Under the pieces are notes generated by a model, which was given only the letters and a program-made list of their open reading frames with translations, was not told where the DNA came from and made no database searches. The position numbers and the translations under genes are program-made. From contig LLKB01000001.1 of the NCBI GenBank assembly GCA_001414325.1, positions 1,291,156 through 1,355,155 of the forward strand: 64,000 nucleotides of DNA, in the 5' to 3' direction. This DNA comes from Butyribacter intestini. GTDB lineage: Bacteria > Bacillota > Clostridia > Lachnospirales > Lachnospiraceae. Below are positions 38,001-47,195 of the stretch, in pieces; within the stretch, counting starts at the first letter, position 1, and every line of letters begins with the position of its first letter.

Positions 38001-38804
38001 CTAATCATTATTGCTGTAGATTTTTATTTCTACACGTCGATTCTTTGACCTTCCCTTTTCGGTCTTGTTATCAGCCACCGGATTTACATCTGCCCTTCCT
38101 GATGCTTCAAGATATTTTGCATTTAAACCTTTCTTTTGTGCAAGATACTGTAAAACACTTGTTGCTCTTGCTGTTGAAAGTTCCCAGTTGCTCGAATATT
38201 TCGATGTACTTCCTATAGGAACATTATCCGTATGGCCTTCTATCTTTATCCTCTTATTTGAATAATTCTTAAGAATATCTCCTACTCTTCCTATTATCAT
38301 GGAAGCTCCTTTTTTGATATCAGCACTGCCTGAATCAAACAAAATACCACCACTAAGAGAAATCATAACATACTGATAACTATTATCCATAGAAACCTCT
38401 ATGGCATCCTGAAGGCGATTATTTTCTGCTTTTTTTACAATATCACTGTATAATTTTTCCGTAGATTTCTTTTGTTCCTCTTTTTGCTGTTTTTCAAGTT
38501 CTGACATGGGATCTTCTTCTTTTTGAGATTCTTTTGCTTTTCCCATATCAGAATAATATTCATCCAGATTGTTTAGCTGACTTGCACCGCTTGAAACAAG
38601 TTGTCCGTCACCAACTGCTTTTTCCCCACCGGTAAATATACTGAAACTGTTTGAAAGCGAAGCTACGAGTTCGGCATACTTGACCTGATCAACATTCGAC
38701 ATTGAGTACAAAAGGACAAAGAAACAAAGCAACAAGTTCATAAGATCCGAAAATGTATCTTTCCAACCGTCGGTTCTTATTTCTTCCTTTTCTTTTTTTG
38801 CCAT
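38001..38804 (-). CDS. motB: Flagellar stator protein MotB
   Basis: The peptidoglycan-anchored stator subunit. The 267-residue protein has one membrane helix with the proton-path Asp in DTFSDLMNLLLCFFVLLYS (near residue 20) and a C-terminal OmpA-like domain (IKIEGHTDNVPIG, NWELSTARATSVLQYL, GRSKNRRVEIKIY). The stop-start overlap with motA (one base) indicates coupling. Confidence 0.96.
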   Translation of the reverse strand: MAKKEKEEIRTDGWKDTFSDLMNLLLCFFVLLYSMSNVDQVKYAELVASLSNSFSIFTGGEKAVGDGQLVSSGASQLNNLDEYYSDMGKAKESQKEEDPMSELEKQQKEEQKKSTEKLYSDIVKKAENNRLQDAIEVSMDNSYQYVMISLSGGILFDSGSADIKKGASMIIGRVGDILKNYSNKRIKIEGHTDNVPIGSTSKYSSNWELSTARATSVLQYLAQKKGLNAKYLEASGRADVNPVADNKTEKGRSKNRRVEIKIYSNND

Positions 38805-39625
38805 TAAGCTTCACCACCTTCAGCCGCCGCTTCACCAGCCTGTGCATCATCTCCCTGATTTTCACGCTCACCCGGCGAAAGGAATGATTTAAGTTTTTCT
38901 TCAATAACTCTAGGGTTCTCACCTGCCTGTATTGATAAAAGCCCCTCCACCATAATCTGTTTCATCGTAATCTCATCATCATTCTTCATCTTTAATTTGA
39001 ATGACACCGGAATACAAATCCAATTGGACAATAGAGAACCGTATAGTGTAGTCAGAAGTGCAACCGCCATATTAGGTCCGATAGAACTCATATCATCCAT
39101 GTTGTAAAGCATATTTACGAGTCCGATAAGTGTACCTATCATTCCCCATGCAGGACCCATTCCACCCCAGTTAGCCCAGAAACCTATTTTTTCATTATGC
39201 CTTGTATCTACCGCATCAAGTTCTGTCTGCATTATATTTCTTACAAGTTCAGGATCCGTACCATCAACAATAAGCATTATTCCTTTTTTAAGGAAATCAT
39301 CCTCTATAGAATTTGCAGCTTCTTCAAGTGCAAGAAGACCTTCCTTACGTGCTACATTTGATAAATCAATAATATTCTTTATTGCATCTGCCTGATTTAA
39401 TTCTTTTTTCTTTAATGCAATCGAAATCGATTTAAATGAGTTTATAAACTCCGGAAATCCTTTTGCCTGAATCATCATACAGCATATAGAACCACCAAGT
39501 GTAATAAAGACTGACGGAGGATCACCAAAATGAGGAATACCCGCAAATCCATCTACACCTGTTATGATACCGAAAAATACAACGACGATACAAACTATCA
39601 TACCTACAATTGTTGTAATATCCAA
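38804..39625 (-). CDS. motA: Flagellar stator protein MotA
   Basis: The ring subunit of the stator. The 273-residue protein has four membrane helices and the conserved loop GGMGPAWGMIGTLIGLVNML that carries the torque-transmitting prolines. A TTG at 39625 is the preferred start, giving DITTIVGMIV as in relatives, with AAGGTGG about 8 bases upstream; the in-frame GTG codons at 39637 and 39634 overlap that site. The C-terminus is Ala/Glu/Gly-rich. Confidence 0.94.
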   Translation of the reverse strand: MDITTIVGMIVCIVVVFFGIITGVDGFAGIPHFGDPPSVFITLGGSICCMMIQAKGFPEFINSFKSISIALKKKELNQADAIKNIIDLSNVARKEGLLALEEAANSIEDDFLKKGIMLIVDGTDPELVRNIMQTELDAVDTRHNEKIGFWANWGGMGPAWGMIGTLIGLVNMLYNMDDMSSIGPNMAVALLTTLYGSLLSNWICIPVSFKLKMKNDDEITMKQIMVEGLLSIQAGENPRVIEEKLKSFLSPGERENQGDDAQAGEAAAEGGEA

Positions 39626-39666
39626 AACAGCCACCACCTTAATTTTATTTTTTATTTATATAATTT

Positions 39667-39861
39667 CTATTTAAAATCAATAGAATTGCATTCACGCTTA
39701 TATAATATTACTAAATTTTTGACTTTCTGTCTACTTTCTTTTATAATAATTTTCTTTCCTGTAGTCAGGGTTAGAACAGTATCAGGATTTTCCTCAACCG
39801 TTTCTATCAGATCTGAATTTATGGTCACTTTAGAACCATTCATTTTTGTGACATCAATCAT
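39667..39861 (-). CDS. flbD: Flagellar protein FlbD
   Basis: A 64-residue protein: IDVTKMNGSKVTINSDLIET, then TVLTLTTGKKIIIKES, which is the FlbD family pattern in full. Its molecular role is not established. It lies between flgE and motA, the standard place in Clostridia and Bacillus. Confidence 0.92.
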   Translation of the reverse strand: MIDVTKMNGSKVTINSDLIETVEENPDTVLTLTTGKKIIIKESRQKVKNLVILYKRECNSIDFK

Positions 39862-39897
39862 ATACCAACTCCCCTTTTCTTCTTTCTTTTTTCATAT

Positions 39898-39955
39898 AAC
39901 AGTGACGGCAAAGTTAAAAAGAAATAACTCTATCAATATCCTTACCATCACTGTT
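39898..39955 (-). other. Stem-loop between flgE and flbD
   Basis: AACAGTGACGG (39898-39908) and CCATCACTGTT (39945-39955) pair over 11 positions (one G-U) around 36 bases that contain a smaller GTTA/TAAC hairpin. It lies in the 175-base gap after flgE. It may terminate, attenuate or protect the upstream mRNA; the T-run is weak. Confidence 0.45.
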
Positions 39956-40036
39956 TTATTTAAGATACACTCTGCAGACGCATTTAACTGAATAAAATCC
40001 CGTTATACTTCTTGCAAAATATTTATTTAATCATAA

Positions 40037-41602
40037 TTATCGTTTAAGGTTTACAAGTTCTTCAAGCATCGTATCTGATGTTGTGATAATTCTTGAGTTA
40101 GCCTGGAAACCTCTCTGTGTTGTGATCATACTTGTAAATTCTGCTGCGAGGTCAACATTTGACATTTCAAGTGCACCTACCGCAAAACTTCCTGAAAGAC
40201 TTACATCCTCACCTACACCATCAAATGTTCCTGAGTTAAGTGTTGCTGAGAATAATGAATCACCCTCCGCCTCAAGACCTGACGGATTTGAGAATGTTGC
40301 CACAGCTATCTGTGCAAGAAGTTTCTTTGAACCATTGTTGTATGTACCATAAATCATACCCTTATCATCGATTGAAATACCTGACATCTCACCTGCCGTG
40401 TTACCCGTGCCTAGTCCTTTTGTACTTCCTTTGCTGTATGATGTGCTTGATACACCTGAGCTTGAATACTGTGTAAGACTTGAAAAATCTACTTTAACTC
40501 CGCCTGAATCAGTTGCAGGAACATACTTTGTAAATGTGTTGTCAAGAGTACCTGCATCAGTAACCTGAAATACAAGACTCTTCCCCCAGTCAGTTGAGGT
40601 ATTTGGAATATTTGCATCACTAACGGTTGAAAAGTCACCTGTCTCGGCTATAAAAGAGAGTGTAGGCACTGTTCCTGTTCCTGTTATGGTAAACTCTCCT
40701 GTTTTCTGATTTATATCAGTAGTCTCATTTGCTATCGTGTATTCAACACCACCAAGATTTATCTTTACTTTTGTTGATGAATATGAAGTTGCTCCGTTAG
40801 CAACCGTTTTCTTCACAAAAATAGAATTTCCGTCCGCATCAGTTACATCGGCAAGTGTTACTGAATATACGGATGTTGCCTGTGCATCAGTTCCTGTTCC
40901 TGTAGTTCCTGAACCGTTTCTGTATAAGTTCATCTTAACTGTATATTCCTGACCAAGTTCATCGTAAAAACTGAATGTAAGCTTCTTACCGTTCTTTGTA
41001 TCTATGATTGTCGGATCATTTACCACAAGGTCTGTATCCGCTTTATCAATATTACCTGTTATTGTAACTGCTGATGTTTCTGTAGGAGCATAGTACATAT
41101 TGGCTGCAGACATTACCTGAAGATCCTGAACCGTATTTTTTACAATACTCTGATTTCCCTGTGCGTCTGTCTGTGCCATCCATCCCTGAACAGTAGCTCC
41201 GTTTGTCGTACAGTATAATGTACCGTTTGCATCTACATTTAATGCTCCTGACTTTGTAAAGTATGTAGCTCCTGCTGATTTAACGATAAGGAATGAATCT
41301 CCGTTTATTGCCACATCAAGTGCTCTGTTTGTCGTCTGTGTTCCACCCTGCTCTGTTATATTTGTCGTTATTGATGCAACTGTTGATCCAAGACCTATCT
41401 GCTTTGCATTTGTACCGGCTGCTCCTGTTGCTGCATCTGCACCTGTTGCATTTGACATTGTCTGATAAAACTGATCAGCAAAGTTTACACTGCTTGACTT
41501 AAATCCTACCGTGTTTACATTGGCAATATTGTTACCAATAACATCCATCTTTGTCTGGTGTGTTTTAAGACCTGCAACACCAGAATAGAGTGATCTCATC
41601 AT
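40037..41602 (-). CDS. flgE: Flagellar hook protein FlgE
   Basis: Builds the hook joining rod and filament. The 521-residue protein starts RSLYSGVAGLKTHQTKMDVI and GNNIANVNTVGFKSSSVNFA (the flagellar rod/hook N-terminal motif), has a Thr/Ser/Asp-rich middle domain, and ends with GALEMSNVDLAAEFTSMITT then QRGFQANSRIITTSDTMLEE, the coiled-coil C-terminus. GGAGG precedes a double ATG; the first is annotated. No signal peptide, as expected for type III export. Confidence 0.96.
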   Translation of the reverse strand: MMRSLYSGVAGLKTHQTKMDVIGNNIANVNTVGFKSSSVNFADQFYQTMSNATGADAATGAAGTNAKQIGLGSTVASITTNITEQGGTQTTNRALDVAINGDSFLIVKSAGATYFTKSGALNVDANGTLYCTTNGATVQGWMAQTDAQGNQSIVKNTVQDLQVMSAANMYYAPTETSAVTITGNIDKADTDLVVNDPTIIDTKNGKKLTFSFYDELGQEYTVKMNLYRNGSGTTGTGTDAQATSVYSVTLADVTDADGNSIFVKKTVANGATSYSSTKVKINLGGVEYTIANETTDINQKTGEFTITGTGTVPTLSFIAETGDFSTVSDANIPNTSTDWGKSLVFQVTDAGTLDNTFTKYVPATDSGGVKVDFSSLTQYSSSGVSSTSYSKGSTKGLGTGNTAGEMSGISIDDKGMIYGTYNNGSKKLLAQIAVATFSNPSGLEAEGDSLFSATLNSGTFDGVGEDVSLSGSFAVGALEMSNVDLAAEFTSMITTQRGFQANSRIITTSDTMLEELVNLKR

Positions 41603-41623
41603 AATATTTTTCCTCCTTCATAT

Positions 41624-41690
41624 AAAATACAAAAATTTTGTATTTTCAAAAGCTTTGATACTTTGGGATTTATCAATCAGTCAAAATCCC
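41624..41690 (-). promoter_or_regulatory. Dyad and hairpin in the leader just upstream of flgE
   Basis: A 23-base near-perfect palindrome, AAAATACAAAA-A-TTTTGTATTTT (41624-41646), lies directly before the flgE ribosome binding site, and a GGGATTT/AAATCCC hairpin (41665-41690) lies just upstream of it. The 122-base gap is one of the few in the operon. An operator, an RNA-processing site or a translation block are possible; none is shown. Confidence 0.45.
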
Positions 41691-41724
41691 TACGCTTCCT
41701 TATGAGGTCCGGCGTATAAGTATT

Positions 41725-42117
41725 TTAGCTTATCACTGCTCCGTCAATATTCGTAAATATTGAATCTGTTTTGTCATTCATCGCTGTAATAACCGTATTG
41801 TTTTTAACATTGACGATAAATGCCAAGTCATCTACCATTACCAAAGACTCCTGAATTCCTTTTTCCCTAGCCTTCGTTGTGCCATTTTCAAGACGCTCCA
41901 TCTGCTCCGCAGATAAGTTAATATTTCTGTCTGCCAGTCTCTCATTGGCATGCTTTGAAAATTTTAAGCTCTCAGCAGAATTTTTCTGAGTAGAGTTGAG
42001 TATTTCCTCAAATGAATCCTTTGAGTCAGTGGATGTATTTCTGTTTACACTTTTCTGATTTATGAGCTGACTTGCCATTTTACTGATAGATGAATAACCA
42101 TCATTAAGTCGTTGCAT
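41725..42117 (-). CDS. Flagellar operon protein, TIGR02530 family
   Basis: A 130-residue protein with the family core LKFSKHANERLADRNINLS and KGIQESLVMVDDLAFIVNVKNNTV split over about residues 54-115. TIGR02530 proteins are encoded between flgD and flgE in many Gram-positive fla operons, with no settled function. The ATG at 42117 follows GAGGTGGAGATT. The position matches the family's usual one. Confidence 0.88.
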   Translation of the reverse strand: MQRLNDGYSSISKMASQLINQKSVNRNTSTDSKDSFEEILNSTQKNSAESLKFSKHANERLADRNINLSAEQMERLENGTTKAREKGIQESLVMVDDLAFIVNVKNNTVITAMNDKTDSIFTNIDGAVIS

Positions 42118-42157
42118 AATCTCCACCTCTCTCTTATTTTCCCTTTTTCAATCCTGC

Positions 42158-43009
42158 CTACTCAGTTTTTGCTGTACTGTTGTCTGTATCCGTACTTCCA
42201 TCAGAATCATTGTCAGACTTGTCTGTATCTGTTTTGTCAGAAGATGAATTATCCCCCGTTGTTTCTTTTATTCCCTTTACAACAAGAGTTACACTTGAAG
42301 CGTCAACCGTGCTGTTTGCATCATCAAATACAAAGCCAATCGTATATGTACCCGCATCGAGACTTGCAAATGCTGACTTGTCTATAGTAAGAACTCCATC
42401 CTTATATGAAAGCTTACTTGCATCAACCTTTGTAGTATTGCCCTTAGAATCAATAAGACCTATGCCTATTGAAGCTGCCTGATAACCGTTTGAGCCAAGA
42501 CTTACACCCTTTATCACTACATCCTGTGGTGCTCCGTGAAGATATGTAACCGTCTGCTTACTTACCTTTGGTATGTACTGCGATATAAGATATGATGAAT
42601 CTATCACCTCTGAAATGTCATCGTACGAATAAAGATTACCATTTACCTGAACATATGCTTTATTATTCTTAATAGTTACCTTGTCTACAGTACCCTGCAT
42701 CTCTGTCACCTGACCTGTGCCTGATGTCTGTTCTATCTTTACTGTCTTACCTACAAGTGAATATGCCGATGTATTTACAGTCGTACTGTTTAAGTTTTCC
42801 ATCTGCTCAAGTTCTGAGAACTGTGCAAGCTGTGCTACATACTCAGTGTTATCTGTAGGTTCAAGCGGATCCTGATATTGCATCTGTGTTACAAGAAGTA
42901 AAAGGAAGTCTTCTTTTCCAAGCGAATCATTTGTCTTTCTCTCTTTTGTCTGTTGTGAATCCTCTGAAATCTGAACCTTACCGTTTACTACCGGTGCTGT
43001 TAATCCCAT
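42158..43009 (-). CDS. flgD: Flagellar hook assembly scaffold FlgD
   Basis: The cap on which hook subunits polymerise. The 283-residue protein has the N-terminal motif LGKEDFLLLLVTQMQYQDPL and EYVAQLAQFSELEQMENL, then beta domains, and ends in a Ser/Asp/Thr-rich tail (DKTDTDKSDNDSDGSTDTD) that is longer than usual. It lies between fliK and the TIGR02530 gene. Confidence 0.95.
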   Translation of the reverse strand: MGLTAPVVNGKVQISEDSQQTKERKTNDSLGKEDFLLLLVTQMQYQDPLEPTDNTEYVAQLAQFSELEQMENLNSTTVNTSAYSLVGKTVKIEQTSGTGQVTEMQGTVDKVTIKNNKAYVQVNGNLYSYDDISEVIDSSYLISQYIPKVSKQTVTYLHGAPQDVVIKGVSLGSNGYQAASIGIGLIDSKGNTTKVDASKLSYKDGVLTIDKSAFASLDAGTYTIGFVFDDANSTVDASSVTLVVKGIKETTGDNSSSDKTDTDKSDNDSDGSTDTDNSTAKTE

Positions 43010-43031
43010 AATATTCCTCCTTTCCTTTCAT

Positions 43032-44486
43032 CTATGCCGTAAAGTCTATCTGCGAACCATTGTCACGCATAACCTGTTTTCTCACGGCTTCTTTTTCCTC
43101 GTTTGAAATTGCTGACTCATCTGACGAATCATCCCCAAAGTCAAACTTCATCTGTTTGCCATTTCCATCATCAGCTTTGCTCTGTCCGCCGTCCATAGCC
43201 TGGTCACTTCGTGAAAAATCAAAATCTGACACATTTACTTCAACCGCATCGACTTTAAGTTCTCTTAACTCAAGATTTTCACGCAATGTGAACATCTGGC
43301 TCTCAAGTGCCGCTTTTGCTTCTTCCGACTGCACTGAGAATACTGCTGTCATCATACCGTTTTTAGACGATACATTGAGAAGTACTTTTCCTAAATGTTC
43401 AGGATTAAGCTGCATCTCCATAGATGTCGATTCAGTTCCAAGTGAAACTTTTATCTTTTCGACAACCTGATTTACAATGTCAACCATCTGCTGCATCCTT
43501 ACAGTATCCGGTCTTGCACTCTGTGTCTGTTCAACACTTGCAGCCGCCTGCTCCATGTTCTGAATAAAATTATTCTGAACATTTGTCTGCCTGCTACTTA
43601 CCGCATCATCGTCAGACACTGTGCTTTCAGCTATTTCTTCTGACATATTTTTACCGGCATCTGAATCTGTCTGTGCCGAACCCTGCTCTGCTTCGTTCTG
43701 ATTTTTCTCTACTGCTACAGCAACATCCTGTTTTGCATCTGTTATATTATCAGAAACATCTGTTATATTATCAGAAACATCTGTTTGAACATTCACCTGC
43801 CCGTCCGAAGCATCTTCCTGAATCACACTAAATGTTTCACCATCAGAAACAGTTGTCATCAAATTTTCATCTTCAATGTCACTCTGCTGCATTGAATTTG
43901 CAAGAGCTGTGGCAAAATCTTCTTTAGACATTCCCGTCAACTCTTCCCAATTGATATTCTCAACAACATCAATAAGAGAATTTAACTGGTTCATCATATT
44001 CTCATCAGTGAGCAAATCCGTAAATTCACTGCTTCCATTGATTGTAAGAACAAGTTTTGCAAGATTACTGGTATCGAGCAAGTCAAGTGCACTAAAGCCA
44101 AGTGCTGTCATGGCATTTGCCAGCGTCTCGTCATCGACACCAAGTATATCCCTGACCTCATTTGTTATCTCATTTGTTATCTCATTTGCAACATTTTCTA
44201 CTGATTTTAAATCTGCTTTCACTGATGTATTTGCATTAAGTTCTGAAATGTTATCATCTGTGTTTTTTGCGTTTACAGTATTTGATTTTGCAACCTTAAG
44301 ATTACTGCTTTTCTGATTGTCAGACACACTGTTCTTAGTATTAGCAGTATTAGCAGTGTTACCATTTTTAGATGCACTCAGGCAATTTGCAAAATCATTT
44401 GCATTTTTGTCTTTTTTCATCTGTACCTGATTGTTTGACTGAACCTTTGATAATGAATCCATCATCAATGATTTGATCTCTGCCAT
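43032..44486 (-). CDS. fliK: Flagellar hook-length control protein FliK
   Basis: A molecular ruler that sets hook length and triggers the FlhB switch. The 484-residue protein has a long low-complexity Asn/Asp/Ser/Thr-rich N-terminal region and the conserved C-terminal domain (MQLNPEHLGKVLLNVSSKNG, LRENLELRELKVDAVEVNVS). Exact in-frame tandem repeats occur in the ruler region: a 21-bp unit twice (43741-43782, giving VSDNITD twice) and a 12-bp unit (44159-44188, giving EITN copies). The second of two adjacent ATG codons is annotated since GGAGGTGAA is better spaced for it. Confidence 0.92.
   Translation of the reverse strand: MAEIKSLMMDSLSKVQSNNQVQMKKDKNANDFANCLSASKNGNTANTANTKNSVSDNQKSSNLKVAKSNTVNAKNTDDNISELNANTSVKADLKSVENVANEITNEITNEVRDILGVDDETLANAMTALGFSALDLLDTSNLAKLVLTINGSSEFTDLLTDENMMNQLNSLIDVVENINWEELTGMSKEDFATALANSMQQSDIEDENLMTTVSDGETFSVIQEDASDGQVNVQTDVSDNITDVSDNITDAKQDVAVAVEKNQNEAEQGSAQTDSDAGKNMSEEIAESTVSDDDAVSSRQTNVQNNFIQNMEQAAASVEQTQSARPDTVRMQQMVDIVNQVVEKIKVSLGTESTSMEMQLNPEHLGKVLLNVSSKNGMMTAVFSVQSEEAKAALESQMFTLRENLELRELKVDAVEVNVSDFDFSRSDQAMDGGQSKADDGNGKQMKFDFGDDSSDESAISNEEKEAVRKQVMRDNGSQIDFTA
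43736..43782 (-). repeat. 21-bp tandem repeat inside fliK
   Basis: The 21-bp unit at 43741-43761 is repeated without change at 43762-43782, with five more matching bases before it. Seven codons per unit, so copy-number changes keep the reading frame. Confidence 0.85.
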
Positions 44487-44585
44487 CATTTCACCTCCTT
44501 ATATTGATATAGATATATATGTAAACGGCTAATGCCGTAAACATCTGATTACTTTTCCAAGCCACACTTGCAATGTGAAAGATAA

Positions 44586-45344
44586 CTATTTTTTCACTGA
44601 TGATATTTTCTTTGTAACCTGTGCGGCGAAATCAACATCCATCTCCTGCAATATTGCAGCCGCCTGTTTTTCTGTCATATTTTCAAGAATATCCCTGATA
44701 AGTGAAAGGTCTTCAGACATCTCTGAAAGTCTTGCAGCCGCCTTATCAGCATCCATATTAGCATAGAATTTTCCAAGTTCTTCTGCTTTCTTTGTGTATT
44801 GAAGTTTGAGGAGCACCTGTTTGTATATCTTTTCGGCATTTTCCGGTTGAATTTCCTCATAATACTTTTGATACTCTGAGATATCCGGAGCATTCTTTGT
44901 AAACACAACCTTTTCATCAAACTCTTTTACACGCTTCTGAAAATCATCATACTCATCTTTATACTTCTGGAGTTTCATTAACTTAGCCTCAAGTTCTGAA
45001 ATATAATCAGAATTTGCATCCTGTGTTCCATTTTCAGACTTAAGTTTACTCTCTAATTCTTTAATCCTCTCATTTGCAGCTTTAAGTGTTGTGTATTCAT
45101 AATCACCCTCTTCAGCCTGCAAATCTTCTGAAACATTAGGAAGTATCTTGTTTACTACCGGAACATCTTTAAGCACCGGATACAATACTTTACTTCCAAT
45201 ACCTCCTACATCCATTTTTATTAAAAATGCAAAAACTGCCAGCCAGATAAGAATGATAACGATCGCTATCAAAGCAGTTACCAGCTTGCTTCCACCGCTC
45301 TCATTTTCTTCACCTACTATTTTGTCCTTATCTTTCTTTGCCAT
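44586..45344 (-). CDS. MotE-like / MgtE-N domain flagellar protein
   Basis: A 252-residue protein with one N-terminal membrane segment (about residues 20-43), a coiled coil (about 88-150), and a C-terminal MgtE_N/FliG-like helical repeat: FYANMDADKAAARLSEM, IRDILENMTEKQAAAILQEM, then DVDFAAQVTKKI. Proteins of this kind (MotE, YlxF) follow fliJ in Bacillus and Clostridia and may act as a flagellar chaperone or stator-related factor. The ATG at 45344 is 4 bases after the fliJ stop. Confidence 0.82.
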   Translation of the reverse strand: MAKKDKDKIVGEENESGGSKLVTALIAIVIILIWLAVFAFLIKMDVGGIGSKVLYPVLKDVPVVNKILPNVSEDLQAEEGDYEYTTLKAANERIKELESKLKSENGTQDANSDYISELEAKLMKLQKYKDEYDDFQKRVKEFDEKVVFTKNAPDISEYQKYYEEIQPENAEKIYKQVLLKLQYTKKAEELGKFYANMDADKAAARLSEMSEDLSLIRDILENMTEKQAAAILQEMDVDFAAQVTKKISSVKK

Positions 45345-45348
45345 CCGC

Positions 45349-45807
45349 TTATTCCTCACTTTCATCACTGCCACTTCTAAACTTAAAACTTACAAGTTCA
45401 TTTATCTCTTTTTGTTCTTCTGCATTTATCTCTGCCTTAAATTCTTCAAATGCATTTTCTTTTAATTTTTCATAAGTTTTTCTTTCTTTCATGGCATTGT
45501 CAAGTTTTTCTCCTGCCTTCTCAACAACTCTCTGCTGATTTGCGACAACCACCATCTGCAGTTTTATGTTATATTTTATATTTTCGACGCTATCTTCAAG
45601 TATCTTTATTTCTAATATATTCAGCTTGTCCGTTACCGCATCATAAAGTTTTGACTGGTACATATCCCGTCTTAATTTTAATTTATCTAACTTTTCTTCT
45701 TCCTGCCTGAGTTTCATCATCTCAATACTGTATTCGGCTTTTGCCTGTTCTTCAAGTTTTTCTTTTACAGAAAGAATACTCTCCATCTTAAATATAAATT
45801 TTGCCAT
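45349..45807 (-). CDS. fliJ: Flagellar export protein FliJ
   Basis: A coiled-coil stalk of the FliI export ATPase. The 152-residue protein is almost entirely charged heptad-type helix (KFIFKMESILSVKEKLEEQ at the start), as in the family, and lies directly after fliI. Sequence conservation of FliJ is low, so the call rests on length, coiled coil and position. Confidence 0.9.
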   Translation of the reverse strand: MAKFIFKMESILSVKEKLEEQAKAEYSIEMMKLRQEEEKLDKLKLRRDMYQSKLYDAVTDKLNILEIKILEDSVENIKYNIKLQMVVVANQQRVVEKAGEKLDNAMKERKTYEKLKENAFEEFKAEINAEEQKEINELVSFKFRSGSDESEE

Positions 45808-45836
45808 CAGCCAACCTTCAATTCATTTATAATAAT

Positions 45837-47168
45837 CTAAATCTCTGCTTCTTCAACATTCTCCTCGAAAATATTCTGAAGCCTTTTTATCGTATCCTCG
45901 AAAGAAACTTTCTCATATACATCCTGAATCAAAAATCCGTTTACGGCATCAATTTTAGATAATGCAAAATCAATTTCTTTATTTGAACCCGGCTTATATG
46001 CACCTATATTTACAAGGTCCTCTGCCTCTGCATATGTCGCCATGACATTTCGTAATTTTCCAGCCCATTGTTTATGCTCTTTCGAGGCAATACTACTCAT
46101 AACGCGGGATATGCTCGCTAAGACATCTATAGCCGGATAATGATTTTTCTGAGCAATTTTTCGGTCTAGTACGATATGTCCATCCAAAATACTTCTTGCC
46201 GTATCCGTGATAGGCTCGTTGAAATCATCCCCATCAACAAGTACCGTATAAAGACCTGTTATTGAGCCTTTTTCGGAACATCCTGCCCTTTCAAGCAGTT
46301 TTGGCATTTCTGCATATACACTTGGCGGGTATCCTCTTGAAACAGGCGGCTCACCCGATGCCAGACCTATCTCACGCTGTGCCATAGAAAAACGTGTCAG
46401 TGAATCCATCATAAGAAGCACATCTTTTCCCTGATCTCTGAAATATTCTGCAATGGCTGTCGCCGTCTTTGCTGCTTTTTTTCTTATGAGTGCCGGTTTA
46501 TCTGATGTTGCCACTACGACAACCGAACGTTTCATTCCTTCAGCTCCTAAATCTCTCTCGATAAACTCCCTGACCTCTCGTCCTCGCTCTCCAATAAGTG
46601 CAATCACATTTATATCAGCTTTAGTATTTCTTGCGAACATACCCATCAGTGTACTCTTTCCAACACCACTTCCTGCAAATATTCCTATTCTCTGACCTTT
46701 TCCGACTGTAATAAGACCATCTACTGCCTTTACACCAAGCGGAAGCACTTCATCGATTATCTTTCTTGTAAGTGGATCCGGCGGTTCAGCTTCAACTGAA
46801 TATGCCCCTTCTGTTGTCAGAGAAGTATTGTCTATAGGATAGCCCAGACCATCGAGCGTCTTTCCAAGAAGTTCATCACCAACGGCTACTTTCAGAGGAG
46901 CACCTGTATTTTCCACTCTGCTTCCAAGTCCTACTCCCTCAGTCTGATCATAAGGCATGAGTAACACTCTGTCATCTTTGAAACCCACAACCTCCGCATT
47001 AATAACCTGATTCGTCTCTTTTGTGATTATGTGACATAAATCATTAAGCTTTGCAGACGGTCCGATTGATTCTATCGTAAGACCTACCACCTTAGCAACT
47101 TTGCCAAGTTTTTTCTCAAATGACTGATTTAGAAGCATATCATATTTTGATAAATCAATGTCTATCAT
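45837..47168 (-). CDS. fliI: Flagellum-specific export ATPase FliI
   Basis: A hexameric F1-like ATPase of the export apparatus. The 443-residue protein has Walker A in GIFAGSGVGKSTLMGMFAR (near residue 165), ALIGERGREVREFI, Walker B in VLLMMDSLTRFSMAQREIGL, and GEPPVSRGYPPSV. All catalytic motifs look intact and the length is normal. Confidence 0.97.
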   Translation of the reverse strand: MIDIDLSKYDMLLNQSFEKKLGKVAKVVGLTIESIGPSAKLNDLCHIITKETNQVINAEVVGFKDDRVLLMPYDQTEGVGLGSRVENTGAPLKVAVGDELLGKTLDGLGYPIDNTSLTTEGAYSVEAEPPDPLTRKIIDEVLPLGVKAVDGLITVGKGQRIGIFAGSGVGKSTLMGMFARNTKADINVIALIGERGREVREFIERDLGAEGMKRSVVVVATSDKPALIRKKAAKTATAIAEYFRDQGKDVLLMMDSLTRFSMAQREIGLASGEPPVSRGYPPSVYAEMPKLLERAGCSEKGSITGLYTVLVDGDDFNEPITDTARSILDGHIVLDRKIAQKNHYPAIDVLASISRVMSSIASKEHKQWAGKLRNVMATYAEAEDLVNIGAYKPGSNKEIDFALSKIDAVNGFLIQDVYEKVSFEDTIKRLQNIFEENVEEAEI

Positions 47169-47195
47169 ACCTATGCGCCCCTCTCTTTCCTTACC

